The position numbers and the translations under genes are program-made. Of a stretch of DNA of 64,000 nucleotides, positions 1 to 16,149 are shown in pieces. The DNA lies in contig OZ038464.1 in assembly GCA_964036295.1 (NCBI GenBank), positions 24,068,008-24,132,007 of the forward strand. Reading direction: 5' to 3'. The notes under the pieces were generated by a model that ran no database searches, was not told where the DNA came from, and was given only the letters and a program-made list of their open reading frames with translations. This stretch comes from Plumapathes pennacea. Its lineage: Eukaryota > Cnidaria > Anthozoa > Antipatharia > Myriopathidae. Each line of letters begins with the position of its first letter. The stretch's first letter is position 1.

Positions 1-212
1 CGTTGTTCTTATGGACACTTTTACCCTCATTCGCTGCCATGTCTTTGTGTCCGAATTAAGGGGTCTCTCAAATGCGCATTACCTAAAAAGGATCCATCGG
101 ACACCTTCGGGACCAGCTCCAACTGTTCGTTTTAAAGGGGTGTCCATATTAGAAAGAGTTTAGTTTGGAGTAAATGGCCGAAGAAACGACAGGGACGGCT
201 CCTACCAGGTTT

Positions 213-303
213 CCGTCCTAGGGATGTGTCCGTCTTAGGGAGGTGTCCGTCTTAGGGAGGTGTCCGTCTTAGGGAGGTGTCCGTCTTAGAGGGGTGTCCG
301 TTA
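213..303. repeat. 19-bp tandem repeat
   Basis: Four to five head-to-tail copies of a roughly 19-bp unit containing GTGTCCGTCTTAGGGAGG, with one related degenerate copy near 136. It lies upstream of the first recognised exon, in what is probably an intron. No function is visible. Confidence 0.85.
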
Positions 304-445
304 AGAGGGAGTTGACAGTACACACATATTCCCCTTTGCGAGATGACAATTCCCCATAGCGGACAATTAAAGGTTGGTTCGCGATGCACGCTGATCGAGA
401 ATGACCTTGAACTCAAGCTAACTGTTTGTGTTGTGTGGTTTGTAG

Positions 446-1409
446 TATTTTGGAGGAAATAACGCCCCTGATGGCAAAAACTACACAGTGACGCGTCCCT
501 CAATCAAGGAATCCAACAACGACTTGCGGGGATCGTCCAAGCGTCTCTCCAGACTCGAATCCCAGTCCACGCCCGTCGACCCCGAGGGAGAATATCCGTC
601 ACCAATTCTAGATACACCCGGCACTATCGACAGCGCGATGCAAAGGTGAGCGTTGATCTTTGTAACTGTGAAATGTTTTTCTTGGTGTTCTATCCAGAGT
701 AGTCACATCCTGACCGAGTTGTTTTAGGACCCTCGCCCTCATGTGGGAGTACACACACATGGGAGACAAACTCACATTCATTTTGTCAAAACCAGAAACA
801 TTGAAGACAATCCGATCCCTGAAACTCCGAAGGGGGAAGTGATTCGTCTCCAGACCTACCCGAAACGCCGAGGAGCTGATAGTCAATCCCAGCGTTCCTC
901 GGAAAGTGTGAGCGAGCGCAGACCGGACGGGGCGGAGTATCCGGAGCAGGCATACGCTGACCGGCAAAGCCCGCGGAGCAGTATGCCCAAGAGCATGGAG
1001 ACACTGCTTTCTAGTCACTCTAAACTGCAGCAGATTCCCGAGAGAGAGCCGTTGCTGAATCGCGGTAATAATTACCCGCAATCTGAGTCGGGCATGAGTG
1101 AATGCAGCTCCAGAGCAGAGGTAAGAAATACATAGAAAGGCATGCAAAGTTGGTGTGCTCGTCCTAATATCCTTTTTGTTTGCACAGGGAAGGAATACTG
1201 ACGACACAGACAGTGCTTACGCGCCGTCACTCGACTCGTCACGCCGGCGGTCACGTCGGTCGCGGAAGCGCCTGGAAGAAGAATTCGGCAAATGCGACCG
1301 TGACTCGATCAGTAGAAGAAAGAAGAGCTTGCGTTACTCGTCCGGTTACATTATAGGAGCCACAGTGGAGGAAGAACAGAAACCGGACAAACCTCATGCC
1401 AGTCTCTGA
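446..1409 (+). CDS. 3' end of an unrecognised gene, Ser/Arg-rich C-terminal tail
   Basis: Three exons are supported: 446-645, 796-1120 and 1188-1409 (TGA at 1407-1409). Joined, they are open for 248 codons; the 5' part lies left of the window. Acceptors end in TAG or CAG and donors read GTGAGC and GTAAGA. The segment starts YFGGNNAPDGKNYTVTRPS, then becomes polar and low-complexity, with stretches such as SQSQRSSESVSERR, a basic block SRRRSRRSRKR and a last residue run KPDKPHASL. It has no membrane segment or catalytic motif, so a disordered cytoplasmic tail is likely. The start of exon 2 is uncertain. The AG at 726-727 has a better pyrimidine tract, but joining there reads into TGA at 840-842. 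The AG at 794-795 keeps the long frame through to exon 3. I do not recognise the family. Confidence 0.7.
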
Positions 1410-4400
1410 CGTGTTCAGAGTTTACTACGTGCAGCTACGTGACAGTTTCTTGCGTTACTTTCGTGAAAAACACACCACTCCGATTCCCTCCGATTTACTC
1501 TGACATTGAAAGGGCCGCGTTTTTCCGACTCGCTTCGATTCCTTCCGATTTACTCCGATTAAAGCGGCCTAGTTACTCCGATTTGTAACTTTGGAATACT
1601 CTGGTTTAATAGTTTCGAGAAAACGATCTCATATTTTTCGGTCATCTGACTTCATGGATATTGAATAGCGCGACATCCTTGGACGTCATTCAAGGATGGA
1701 TACACGACTTTGAACTGCCTTACTCCGTATTTAGAGTTGACCAAAAAAAAAAAGACGCGACAGTTCCTCGCTCAAGCGTTAAAGTGGCATCTGCAAGACA
1801 GCCCCAGAGAGGTGTGTGTGGGACTTATACACGGACCACGGGCTTCAGATACCACTGCGACAGCTTAATTCTCTTCTGCTTGTTGTTTGTTTGTTTGTTT
1901 GTTTGTTGTTTTTAACTTATACTTACGCTAGTGTGCAAGCTTCTTGAGCATTTTCATTAGTTATTCGCAGTCGTAGGGCTTTGGAGGTTACAACCAATGA
2001 ACGGTATTTCTAAGTGAGTTGTTTAGGGTTAGGTAGTGTGTTAAAAGGTCAAACATCGGTCTGTGATTTCTGTAGGAGGGTCATTAAAACTGCTAAATGT
2101 TTATCCTAATTCAGTAATATTGAAGTTTTAAAGGAGTATAGTGTGCAACAACAGGCTATTTGTACGTGTAATTGGTTTTTTAGTTGTGTGGAATGCTGTC
2201 ATTTTTTGATATAAACTAGACATTTTTACAGTCATTTAGAGTGCTCTTTCCGCACCAAACACCGCGCTGTTCCACGACACCTCGTTTAACCAATTAGAAT
2301 GAAGTACCGAAGTGGCGATGTATCACAAATAAACACTGTACTTTTTCAGAAATATTGACAGGACTAATCTGCCAGAAATTGCTATTCAAAGTATTGGCTA
2401 GCAAAACGCTTGGAATCAACAGCGAAAAACCACCGAGAAATTATCCCGTAATATATTGTAGCGTCATTATATATTCGCTTCATGCAAGCACGAGATTTCA
2501 CACTAACTCGTAAAACAGTACCAGTATCGAGGCGAGACATCGCACTTCGGCACTTTTGGCTTTTACTAGTGTCCTGCATGATGAGTAACACGCCCTGAAA
2601 AAGAAACATGCAGTAGCCCGTCCCTCTCCCTCTCTCAGGATTTTTAGTTGGAATCGTTCGTATTATGCTTGTAGATTTTCAACAACTTGCATGTATAAAA
2701 GGTATATATCCGTGTTGAAGAGTTGTGTGTTTTTGAGGCTATAATATTTTTTCTTAGTATTTTTGCATTGTATTTTGTAGTCGTTATCCTTGTACTTAGC
2801 AAAAGGTCAGAGCATGAAATGCAGTGTTTAATTATAATATATAAATAAATCAAGTTTGTAGAGTCCTCGACTATTTTTTTTTTTCCAATACCAAGTTTAA
2901 TAAATGCTGTGTCATGTAGTTTTGTTGCCACGCCAGTGTAGTAAAACATCACTAATATTCGTGTGCTTTTAAAGCTGGAACTCAGCCCTTACAATACAAA
3001 TTCTTGCAGTTTTCCAAGAATGAAACGCACGAGTAATGTGAGAATTTTTAGTTCAATCAGTCTTCATCTGAGAGAGCTGTAGCTCTCCATTTCCTTGTTT
3101 GTGCGCAATAGCTAACAGTACTTGGCGCCTGTGATGTAACTACCGGCTACTATGTTCGGTTGGTTTCTATTAATTGCATTGTCTATGCCCGCTAAGTTTG
3201 ATTGTCAAATGATACACGAGTGTGAAAGCGGCTTATTAACCTTTCACTCAAGCTCAAAATACAGATTCTCCCAGCCTATTTAGAATAAAACTTATAAGTG
3301 ATGTAGTCAGAACCGACAGTTTAATTAGCTTTCATCTAAGGTTGCTGCCTATCACAAAAACATCCAATACGACAGCTTTGCTCAACACCGCTAACAATGA
3401 CGTCGTCGGCTGGACTCGACAAAAACATCGGCGGGAGTGGAGGTGTGGGGGCCAAGGTGTGCTCGAAGCCGAGAGGGGCATGGATCGGGAGGAAACCATG
3501 TTGACGAAATTCGTCAAATCCTGAATTCCTTCCGCCATTTTCAGATATTACGAAGGCCGGGGAAGACCAAGCGGAGTTTCTCTGTGCAGCCGTTTGATCC
3601 ACATCTCCTTGTTGTTCAGTTGCTAAGGGACCTGAAAGTTCCAAACAGGTAGATGGACAAACACCTGAAGAAATCTACTATGCGCTGAAATGCGTTTTTT
3701 CGACCGTGTGCGATCACCTCGTTTTTCGAGTCAGCAGTTATTACGCAAAGACTAGAAACGACAGGAAAATTTGTAGTTTCGTGCAACGCTTGTAAAACCT
3801 CGGGAAACTCAAAACTCTTTACTCAGGTACATGTTAGTTTATAATACTTTCTGAGATCAGCTGCGCACAAGAAAACTTGAAGCGTTTTGCTGACAAAATA
3901 ACCTACAGTTGTTGTACGAGAATATCTCTTTAGACTTCTGCCAACAATTTGTCTCAAGATAGCAGTGACAATGTCAATTTTTGATGTTTGCACAAAACTA
4001 AATTGCAGATGTATTTATCTGAGACAAGGCTACTGCTTTATATCTGCTAATCATAAACTGCACAAGTGCATGGCAAGCTGCTCGGAACTTGTCTACACAC
4101 GTGGGCTTTCTCTGTCCTAACAATTGGTAAGATATCCATTGTGAGAAGAAGACCGACAGCGTCACGTGACGGAATCGCGAGTCTCTTATTGGGTAACGTT
4201 TACCTTTTGTTAGAAGAACTTTGTTGCGCATGTGCGTGACCGCCATCTCGAGCAGTTCCGCCTTTTCGAGCTTGCCCGTGTCCTGTTGGAGCGTGAAGTT
4301 GTTAATTTATGTACCTCGTGAGACGCTTCACAAAAGGTTGAAGTGCTGAAGTACTCAAAGACTAGCCTAAACCCGTGATTTCTCGAGCAATATCGAAACA

Positions 4401-4740
4401 ACGACTGCAATTTTCAAAAGTTTAACTTTTGTTTTTATGGGCACTTGGTCAGACAGCTCTTTAACTTCCTCTTTTTCTTTCTTACCCTCACTTGCTCACT
4501 CATTCTGTCGTCTATCTGTTGCTTTGACGAAGGGCTAACGCTCGAAACACCAGCTTAAATTCTTAACTGCGTCCAGCCGTTTTCATACATCAACCCGTGG
4601 TCGATACATCAACCCATTATGTTAATCTATTTATCTCACTTTTCCTCTCTGTGCCTGTGCGGCTGTCCCCGTCTTTATTTTTCTTTATCTTGATCCGTCT
4701 TATTGACATTTGCTAATTTCTAAATCGTTGCTAAGCTGTA
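1410..4740. other. 3' UTR then intergenic DNA, no gene seen
   Basis: Beyond the TGA at 1409 there is a plausible 3' UTR, with an AATAAA near 2327 and an ATTAAA near 1556. The rest is AT-rich. Diverged pieces of the CTTTCACTC-type MITE family occur near 2970-3080 and 3236-3342. The short open frames at 3332-3652 overlap each other on both strands and match nothing I know. Confidence 0.5.
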
Positions 4741-5021
4741 CTCATAGTAAATGAATAATAAATAAATAATAAAATAAATCACTTTATTTAAGTCTCGATG
4801 TATTTAGCACTGCCGTGCTAATTGGGGAGACTTGAAAATGCAGAAACGAAATATCATAAACTGAACACACATTTGTTAAGAATCCCAACTGGTCGGAGGC
4901 TAACCAGTTGGCTATTTACATAGTGTGGCCGAGGATTTGAACAGCAATACGAACAGAACGGGACTTGAACCTGGGATCTCCGGATTTCAAGTCCGGCGCC
5001 CTAACCACTCGGCCACACTGC
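4741..5021 (-). mobile_element. tRNA-Ser(UGA)-derived SINE
   Basis: Read on the - strand from 5021, the head is tRNA-like: an A box GTGGCCGAGTGG, an anticodon-type stem-loop around CTTGAAA (UGA anticodon) and a B box GGTTCAAGTCC at 4961-4971. A proper variable arm and a matching acceptor 3' strand are missing, so this is not a working tRNA gene. After the B box comes a unique body and an AT-rich simple tail (TTATTATTTATT type) near 4741-4770. The sequence AGTGTGGCCGAG recurs inverted at about 4922, making the head a foldback. This is a standard SINE layout: pol III promoter, body, tail. Confidence 0.8.
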
Positions 5022-8000
5022 CTCTTAGTAGCTAAGTGGTGACTCAATGTTCAGTGGGCTCTGAGTGCTACTTGCACTTTTTTTTCCTTTCGGTGTGCTC
5101 TGGGTGACACTGTAGCCCTTGTGTTTTCAGTTACCTCAGTGCTGCCTCAAGCATGTCCAAAATAGAGTCGTTTTATATCTTTCAAAGTCCAGTTTTATTC
5201 TACGCAGCTCACGGCACTTCGTCAGCACATGATATCTTAATAGCCATGTGCCTCTATCATCTATCTCAAACAAGACTGAAATGTGTTGCGTGTAACCTTG
5301 CGCGTGTTTATGGTCAATTTCACTCGGTCCTTTGCCAACTAATGGTTCATTTGAACACAGACTGAAAACCTCCTAAAGGAAAGCAAACACTGACATGCAG
5401 TCGAAATACTTTTGAATTGATTTCTGGCCGTCTACCAGCTCACATACGTTTTATAATTTCTAACTAAACTTCCAGCTTTTACCCCTTGGTTAGTCATGTG
5501 CAGTTGCTGCTTCAATTTGCTTCTTCGCGTTTTCTTTGTCCCACACTGACCTTTCTTTCTGATGCTGAGGGAATCAGCTCTTGCAGCTGAGATAAAAGAC
5601 TGTTAATCCGATCTCTTCGTCTCTTCTCTGTCATCTATCAAAAGGAAGGCAGTTCAAGGAAGTCAAAGCTGTGTTAATAGTTATAACTAAGAATAACATG
5701 ATGTACGTAAGCGGTAAATAATCATATGAAAGTCGCCGCCGGGATAGGAAATGATATTGAAATTGATCATCGCAGTTTATGAAGCATTACCAGGCCTCGA
5801 TAACAACATGATTGAACACTAATGTTAAGAATTACTCATCATGAGAAGTCACACCTTCAGGTTTCGCGTAAAATTTCTGGCAGAAGTTCAGATGTTTTCT
5901 AGGTTCAGACGTCAATTTCGCCTTTGGCACTTGTATGATAACATAAATTATATTGATCATCTATATGAACTGCATAGAGAATTGCTGAGGCCTCAGGGAC
6001 AAAAAAATGTCAACTTGGCTTCGTAACGTCTTCGACTATATTTATACCAAACATGTATTTTCGTCAAGCGGCCGTGCCAATACGTAAGCCATGTTTAGAT
6101 CTAATAGAAAACTGAACAGTTAGATATGATTCTGCAAACAGCATCAAGAACTCCAGACTACTACACTCTACAAAACAAAATGCTAACATGACTCAAATGA
6201 ACAAAAGAAGAAGACACCGAAAGATATGTGATCTACTGAAAAAGACACCAATTTATAGATTCCATGGGGCTGTATGCGAACTGATTCCTGGGAATCTGGT
6301 TATGGTAAAGGGGACTCGTTACTTGTTCGATAGAAAAAGCAGCGAAGATTCATGAGTGTACCTTAATTTATTGCTTAAATAGATTTTCTTTTCTTTTTTG
6401 TTCAAGCAAAAAGGACTTTGGCTCCTACCACCGCAGTCTCCACTATATATTACGTCGAAGAGAAGCGAATTACCTAACACTTGTGCAATTTGAGTACATG
6501 GTTGGTCTTACAACAAAGCTCATTAGGAACGAGACATGAGGGAGTCGACTACAAACGAACATCAGTAGCTTACCCCGCGTCTCCTCTTCCTTTGCTGCTC
6601 TTCTTCTTTGGCGGGTACTCTGTTCGACGAGCCAAATGAAACACATTAATCAAACGTTTTTCACTGCGTGCACGTCAAAGTAATCGTACGGAATTGAGCG
6701 GGAGCTCGCACGCGTCCAGCACACGCGCGCGGCAGTCAAGCGAGAAGAAAAGTGTTACTAACTCAGCTTCATTATGTCTTGGAGTTTCTGGTTCCTCGGC
6801 TTGACCTGGGCTATCTGGGTGGCTTCTCTTCATGCTGTACTTTTCTGTAACTAATAATAAAGCAGAACGGAAGCTTCCACTAAACAAGTGGCGTTGTTGT
6901 GTACTGGAGAAATCAGTGTGGCCGAGTTCAAAAGGTTCACCTCAAAAATCCGATATAAAAAGGAGCTTCCTTGCACCGCTTATCACTCTTGATCGGCACC
7001 TGCTGTGTGCTCACGAGATCTTTTCAAAACAGCACAACTCATGCGTCGGAGTTGTAAGTGTCTCGTTCTTTTGTTCCCAAGACAGCAGCTGGTCGTGTTG
7101 AAGCCATGTGACCAAAAGCCCTCTAGCTAAAGCAGATAGAATTGCCGGCATCGCCACTCAGATGATCTATTTTTAAGCTTTGACGAAAGATCGTGTGTCA
7201 TGTAAGCCGGTCTTGTGAGCGGTATGATGTACATAACGTGTGATTGAACACGTGTGGGTCAACAGGACGAGGACAGCTTTGGCCCGGAGGGCAGAATATA
7301 ATAGATCTCTACTCAAGGGGACAAAAGTTTGGTCGATGTGGTTATTTTATACTCAGACGACCGGAAATCTCTTACACCTGCGTGTTACTATCAAGCAATT
7401 AAATTTTTGATGAAGTTGATCTAGACAGAGGTAGAGACACACACAGAGACACACATGCACACACAGAAAGACAGCTACAGCCACGAATAGATATGTATAA
7501 CTTTTTGACTGGGAAGAGGCAGGAGTTTGCTTCATAGACCCAATTTTTTCTCCTTATAAAATTTGTTGTACAAATAGTTGTGGTTCATGCAGAAACAGTA
7601 AGATGAATCACCATGATATCAAGGTGCAAGCAAGCTACTCAAATGGAAGGGGTGTGGGAATTGCTTTTGTAAAAATGACATCTCTTATTGTTACGTTTCG
7701 CCCGTACTTCGCTTAATCTGTTTGTTTGTTTACTTGCTCAGTTGTTTGCCTTGCGTCGTTGGTTTAAAGAATAAATAAGTCAGTAGCGAATAGCCAGCGT
7801 GACAAAGGACGTATCAAAAAGTAAGCATGTTAGTCGTGTCAATAACGTGACTTTTGCGTAGAAGAGGGCAGAAGTGTACAACTTCATGAAAAATAGCACT
7901 CGTTTAACTGAAGAGAAACCTTTGTTCTTGGAGAGAACTAAAGAAAGATTTTAATGCTGGACAATGTAACAGGCACACTTTCAACAGAACTGGTACACGC

Positions 8001-10115
8001 CTTGATAAAGTTTGCTGATGGTTGTAAGTCACAAAAAGTACAAAATGGTAGTTCGGATCGAGATTTCATTTTCGTGCGTAAATAACTCCAATTTTCAATC
8101 GTTGACGTAAGATCTAGCTACACAGCGGGTGATGTACCAACAACGGGAGGGGCGAAGGAACAGCTGGTTAAATCCAGTATGCAGGTTATGGCTTCTGGTT
8201 CACGCACACAAACAATTATTGTTGCATGCAATGTTTTATTTCTGATTACTTGCATTTTTAGCAACTCTTTACGTTGTTTGTTTCAAAGTTGTTCCGGCGA
8301 CCATGTAGTTGTTGACTGTTTAGCTGTACAACGCTGCGGGATTGTTTGAAAAAAAAAAAAGTCACATTTAACTCTTCCTTAGTTTAAACATTAGCTCGTA
8401 CATAAAAAACAATGCCGTATTATATTCTGGAGCAAAACCAATTTAATCATTGTGTCTGTGCGAGAAGTTGTGCCCCATTTTATGGTCTGTAATTAGTCAT
8501 AATTAGTAGTTCTATCACAGATGTAAAGCTTACTTTGTAAGAAGCTGTAACCGATATTATTCAGTATTGTTACAATTTTTCTTTTTTTTTCTATTACGAT
8601 CTTTGAGGCCGAGTTAAATCTTCTGTTGCCACGGCATCAAATCAACTTTAAAACTTCTCCATAGAAATAAGCATGTCCCTAAGCTTTATGAAATGGGGCT
8701 CATAGTCTATTAGTAACAGATATGGCCCACAAATTAACAGGAATTCATTTTCGTCAAATAATTAAATGAACGGCACAACAAAAAAGAGAATGTCAAAATG
8801 ATACGCACCCGACGTAATAGCAAACATTTGAAAAAAACCGAAGATAACATATCATTGTTAGAAAAAATCAAACACTTCATGTGTGCCGTTTCTTAATGCA
8901 GCCCACAGTCCACCCAACCTTGACTGTCGCTTAAAGTTTATCACATATATATTACATAATGATATTGTGCGTTTGACCCAGAGCTCTGAACACCTTAGCT
9001 GTGTACGTAATCAACTTGACTTGTTCTTTGAATTATGGTGGAATTCCGATTTATGAGTTTGACGACCGCTAATTTGAACAATTTGCGGTTTATGTGCGTT
9101 TCACAGTGCCGTGCATTATTCACACTGATTAAGTCAGGATACTATAGAGCAGGTGGCTGAAGTTATGTGGAATAATATTGAAAGGAGTCAATGCAGTCAG
9201 TATCTGACGCGACACGTAAGCCTTTCATTGCCATACCAACTAGTTCTCTGTCTTTATGTTCAAAACCGCCCAGCAACGCGAACGCCCTAATATATTAGAA
9301 TGTTACACAATTAACGCAAGTTTCATTTGAGTGCTCAACACCTTACAAATTTTTCTTTGGATGCAGCCGGTTTTTCAAATTGAATTAGCTCGTAGAGAAA
9401 GAGTTAACTCACTAAAGGAGGATACTGTACTCTTTGCATAAAGAGTTAACTAACAGCCTTTATTTCGGGCAACCTTTGTTACGCACGTGCTTCTGCATAC
9501 TTTGAGCGAGAAAAACATCCGTTGTGGTCACTGCACTTGTTATATCTAAATTCCTTGTCGTTCCCTTAGAAACAGGCGCATTGTTCTAAAAGAGGCTGAG
9601 CTACGGGTTCTGAACTAAAGAGGCTTTTGTGATTTGATCTAAAGGCCATATCCACGAATACGGTAACAAGCATACATGAAAAAAGGGCGGGAAACCCGGT
9701 ACACGTGACACTGGGTAGAGTAGGGTTTTCTGTCTAACTACGTACATTTTAGCGTCTTGGACAGGGTCTTTCTTGTGACGTCGTCCCCACTCTGTTCGAT
9801 GCATTTTGCTGTCACCAAATGACACCATATAGTTGGGAGCTAAATTTGCCAAAAGTTAACCTGTAATCGCTTTGACGGTATGACGTTCGTAAACAGCTCA
9901 AGAAGACAGGAGTTTTAGGTTCAGTCTTAAATAGGATCCAAAATTAAAGCGCTGTGGGTCTTAGACAGGGTAGGGAAGTTACAGATTTGTCTCTTGAATA
10001 GGGTCAGGGGTTGAGGCCATCAGAGTCTCTCCTTCCCCCCCCCCCCCCCCCCCCCTTAATATTACATTGGAGTACTCCTCCCTCCCTCCCCTTCCGGGGT
10101 ATAAGGTGTGTGCAG
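5022..10115. other. intergenic DNA, no gene seen
   Basis: About 5 kb with no open frame above roughly 90 codons, no paired splice sites around a conserved protein and no recognised repeat family. It includes CA/GA-rich runs near 7425-7475 and a 21-base C run at 10035-10055. It lies immediately downstream of the Mnx-like gene, so its 3' UTR should fall here; no clear polyadenylation signal was picked out. Confidence 0.5.
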
Positions 10116-12872
<2,757 letters not shown>

Positions 12873-13049
12873 GTCCGAGCACGAACACGGCTGAACATCA
12901 CATGCCGCGGTAACTCTGCCTCGCTGTCGTATACGAATTTTTCGTGCTATCTCCTTGTTCACACATTTTACACAAATTCAATTACGCAAAGCCGTTGTGA
13001 TTGGCAGCCTTTGGCGCAATTAGTTTGTAATCTTTTGTTAATGAAAGCC

Positions 13050-13140
13050 TATGAAAGGTATATAAAGGATGGACTGAGCAAAATCACGCCCTAATTAGCA
13101 TTGATTACGATCTAATTTGTTGAAAGGTCTTTAATCGCCC
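13050..13140. promoter_or_regulatory. possible promoter/control region of the Mnx-like gene
   Basis: About 180-270 bp upstream of the Mnx-like ATG. It holds a TATA-like run at 13059-13066 (TTTATATA on the gene's strand). Next to it are several TAAT-core homeodomain-type sites: CTAATTAGC at 13091, TGATTAC at about 13102, CTAATTT at 13112 and TTTAATCG near 13130. Such AT cores are common by chance in this AT-rich DNA. Confidence 0.25.
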
Positions 13141-14987
13141 GCAAAGCGACTTTCGCCGCGATCTCGTTACTTGTGGTCGGGAGCACTGCTAGCAACCTCA
13201 CCGCTGTCCAGAAGGCGGAGGCGAAATGACATCGAAAATCCAATTTGACTCTCCGCGAATTAGGTTGGGATTAGCCATTTAACAGGAAAATCAAATATTC
13301 CTATCAAGAACAATGTCCATTGGCCTGAAGGGCTTTGCTTTCGGCTAAAGGTTAAATCGTAGGTGGGATCAACAACTACTGTCTCTGCTATCGTCATAAT
13401 CCTAGCAATTACTTTACAATTCTCAGCGAATTTTTTGCCTGAAAACTGAGCGGCTGGCCCATTTGTGAAAACGAAGCCGGAATTTTGGGCGATTTTTGGT
13501 TGTTCATACAACATCATAACTGTCAAGTCAAGCTGTCGCTATGAAATCTCAGCAAGGGGTAGTTTATCTGCCACTTGGTTGGGCAATAAGATGCTTGATA
13601 AAGCCCCAGAATCCACAGAATCGCTAATTGCAAAACCATTGGTATTGTTAGTTTACCGAAACTCATAAAGTGGCGATGAGACGCTGAGTGGGTTGCCGGT
13701 GGCCCTTGTTCGTTTCAACCAATCCGCAATCTTTTGATCAACTTTGCGAGCAATCAAAACCTCTTTCCCAGTTGGTAATAAGACAGTATCAGATTATGTA
13801 TGCATATCAAAGTACACACGATAGAGACTAAGCGCAAGCTTGGAGAGCACAATTACAAAAGATGTTTGATCTTGGTGACTATTTTTGGTTGACACAAGAC
13901 TGTTGCGGCAGATGCCATTTTCATGCAAATTCCGATTGAGCGTGGGCCGTGATAAGAATATTTAGTATTTAGTGACATTCACAAACAGGAAATCTGATTC
14001 CTTTCACTCGTTTAAAACTCTATAAGAAAGGCTTTCTCGTTCTTGACAGCTGTAATTGAATGTGTGTTTCTCATAAACCCTGTGGGGCTCGCGCTCAAAG
14101 TGTTTCTTCCTTTTCGGTAAACTGGCATTTCCTTTTCTATTTCGTCTGAGCAGATAGTATTTTGAAAAGATTGTCTTTATTGTCTCTTAATTAAGCAGAT
14201 CGATTTAGTTTGGCAGGGTTGACCATACACGAATTGGTTTCCCAGCTTAGCTCTCAAATTGATGAAAAGAAATTGGTTTGTCGCGTCCCTGACGTACGAT
14301 TATTTAATTTCTTCATAAAAACTCTTCCATCCAGTCTAAACGCAAGGAGGTTTGAAAAAAAAATTTTTTTTTTCACGCTGAGCAATTCAATTTAGAAAAT
14401 CTGTTGCTTTAGTCTTTTCGGATCTAGAAGATGGGTATTTCGTTTCTGGTTGCCGTCAGGAAACTCAGTTGCTGACTACTGAACAGAAGGCCACTCTCGG
14501 TACAGGAAGTTATTAGATTTGGAGATTGACAATAAAACTCGAGCGCGACAGATTCAGTTAGCTCAAAGAGTTTTTTGCCATATAGACCCTTAATAGGACT
14601 AAACAATTCTCAACGAAAAATTATGTACAACCAACATCCATTATAGTAATTTTAAGCAGACTCAATAGGATTGTCCTATTAATATGATTGTTTTCCGGTA
14701 AAAACATACAATCAGAAAAAAGAACGGGACTCGTTCGGAAGGGCCTCTTGTCTGGAACTATATATAGCTGATGGGGTACATATAACTTACAAGTCGGTTA
14801 GCAGCACTAAGCGAAGTCTCTTTCTCAAAGTATAATGAACGGCTTTCAGACAGCTCAAGCTAATTTGTTTAAAGTTGGGTTGGCAGTACTTGGGTCCGAT
14901 TTTTTAAGGTCTTTCTGAAAACAAAAAAAAGACTATTACAGTAAATAAAGCCGGGGCTTTTTAGTACTGAAGGGAAGTTTACGAATT

Positions 14988-15180
14988 CTTTCACTCCCGA
15001 GCTCAAAATACAAGTTCGCTCAGCCATTCAAGAAGTAAGTATAAAAAAGTTAGGATGTAGATGGAATTGGCAGATTTCATCTGAGCAGGTATCAAAAGCC
15101 AATTTCTCCTCACTGTATGTACTTCTGGTGAGTAACTGAAGGAGAAAATTGAAGATAATCACTCTCGGGAATGAAAGAGT
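14988..15180. mobile_element. MITE, CTTTCACTC family
   Basis: About 190 bp framed by inverted ends CTTTCACTCCCGAG and CTCTCGGGAATGAAAG. The interior matches copies at 35870-36073 and 42468-42677, including the shared AAAATTGAAG...ATCACTCT and TTTCATCTGAGCA segments. It is non-autonomous, with no coding capacity. Confidence 0.75.
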
Positions 15181-16149
15181 AAAAAATATTACTGGACAAA
15201 GCCCTCGTGATAATGTTTTCAGTGGCAGATTCCAAAGGGAACTGACTGATCTAGAGATCTGACTGGGGGAATGTTCATTGTGGCGTTGGTGAGCTCATAT
15301 AGAGGTCACCCATCAACAAACGGTGCAATTTCACTTCGCCGCTCTGGCAATTGTTTTTTATTACATATAAATAGCAACATTAACGCTTAACTATCAAATA
15401 GTACAGTCAACACAAGCATTTTTCTTAATATTTCTGTCTTGCTTTGCGTTTTTCTCGTTTTCAAATTGTTTAGCTTGAATAATTCTTATCTTGGCCGGGA
15501 GGCTTTCGTACGAAAGCAGCAACACTAATTAAACTAGGAATCATGCGTCATTACTGCAACCTTCTTGTATTCTTGTATTTTTTTTTTCTTTTCCTGGTGG
15601 TGTATTACTTGTAAAGCTCATTTCGACCTTCTTTTAGTGCAATAGACTTAGGCAAATATTTCATTTCATAACTCTAAAGTTGCGACAGCTTGCCGAGATT
15701 CAGTGCAGTGTGCACCAACTTTTCGTCCCAAAAAAAAAAAAAAAAAAAAAAAATGCTTTCTTGTTACAGCTTGGCTACGTATCCCAGTTTTCCGATGTTA
15801 CGTACCTGTCAGTCAAGCAAACGAATTACACAAATCACTGACCTGGTGTGACTATAGCAAGAACATGCAGTACCCGGGAAACAGTACAGTAGAACACGAA
15901 GACAACAGAAAGCTAGCAAGCATACATTTCCCGTCGGCTGTCATAGCCGCCTTGATCGTCGCCCGCCCGACAACCTCCGAGAATGATCGAACTATGGATG
16001 ATATACATGCAGTGAAAGACAAGTTTGAGATCGCGTAATATGTGATCGTTACCTAAAGTTCCGGTACTAAGACAATGTTTAGAGCAAGTAGACAGGTAAT
16101 CTGATAGAGTTCTCTCAAGAGAGAATGGGGTGATCTGGGGCGTGCGAGT

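Larger units (their letters stand above)
12873..16149. other. spacer between the two homeobox genes
   Basis: About 3.3 kb between the Mnx-like start and the Rough stop. It contains one full MITE copy (14988-15180) and an A run at 15730-15752. No coding exon is supported; it presumably holds the Mnx-like 5' region and the Rough 3' UTR. Confidence 0.5.

Noticed and set aside
4920..5021. Functional tRNA-Ser(UGA) gene
   Set aside because: The A and B boxes and the anticodon loop are present, but the variable arm and the 3' acceptor strand are missing and a SINE body and tail follow.
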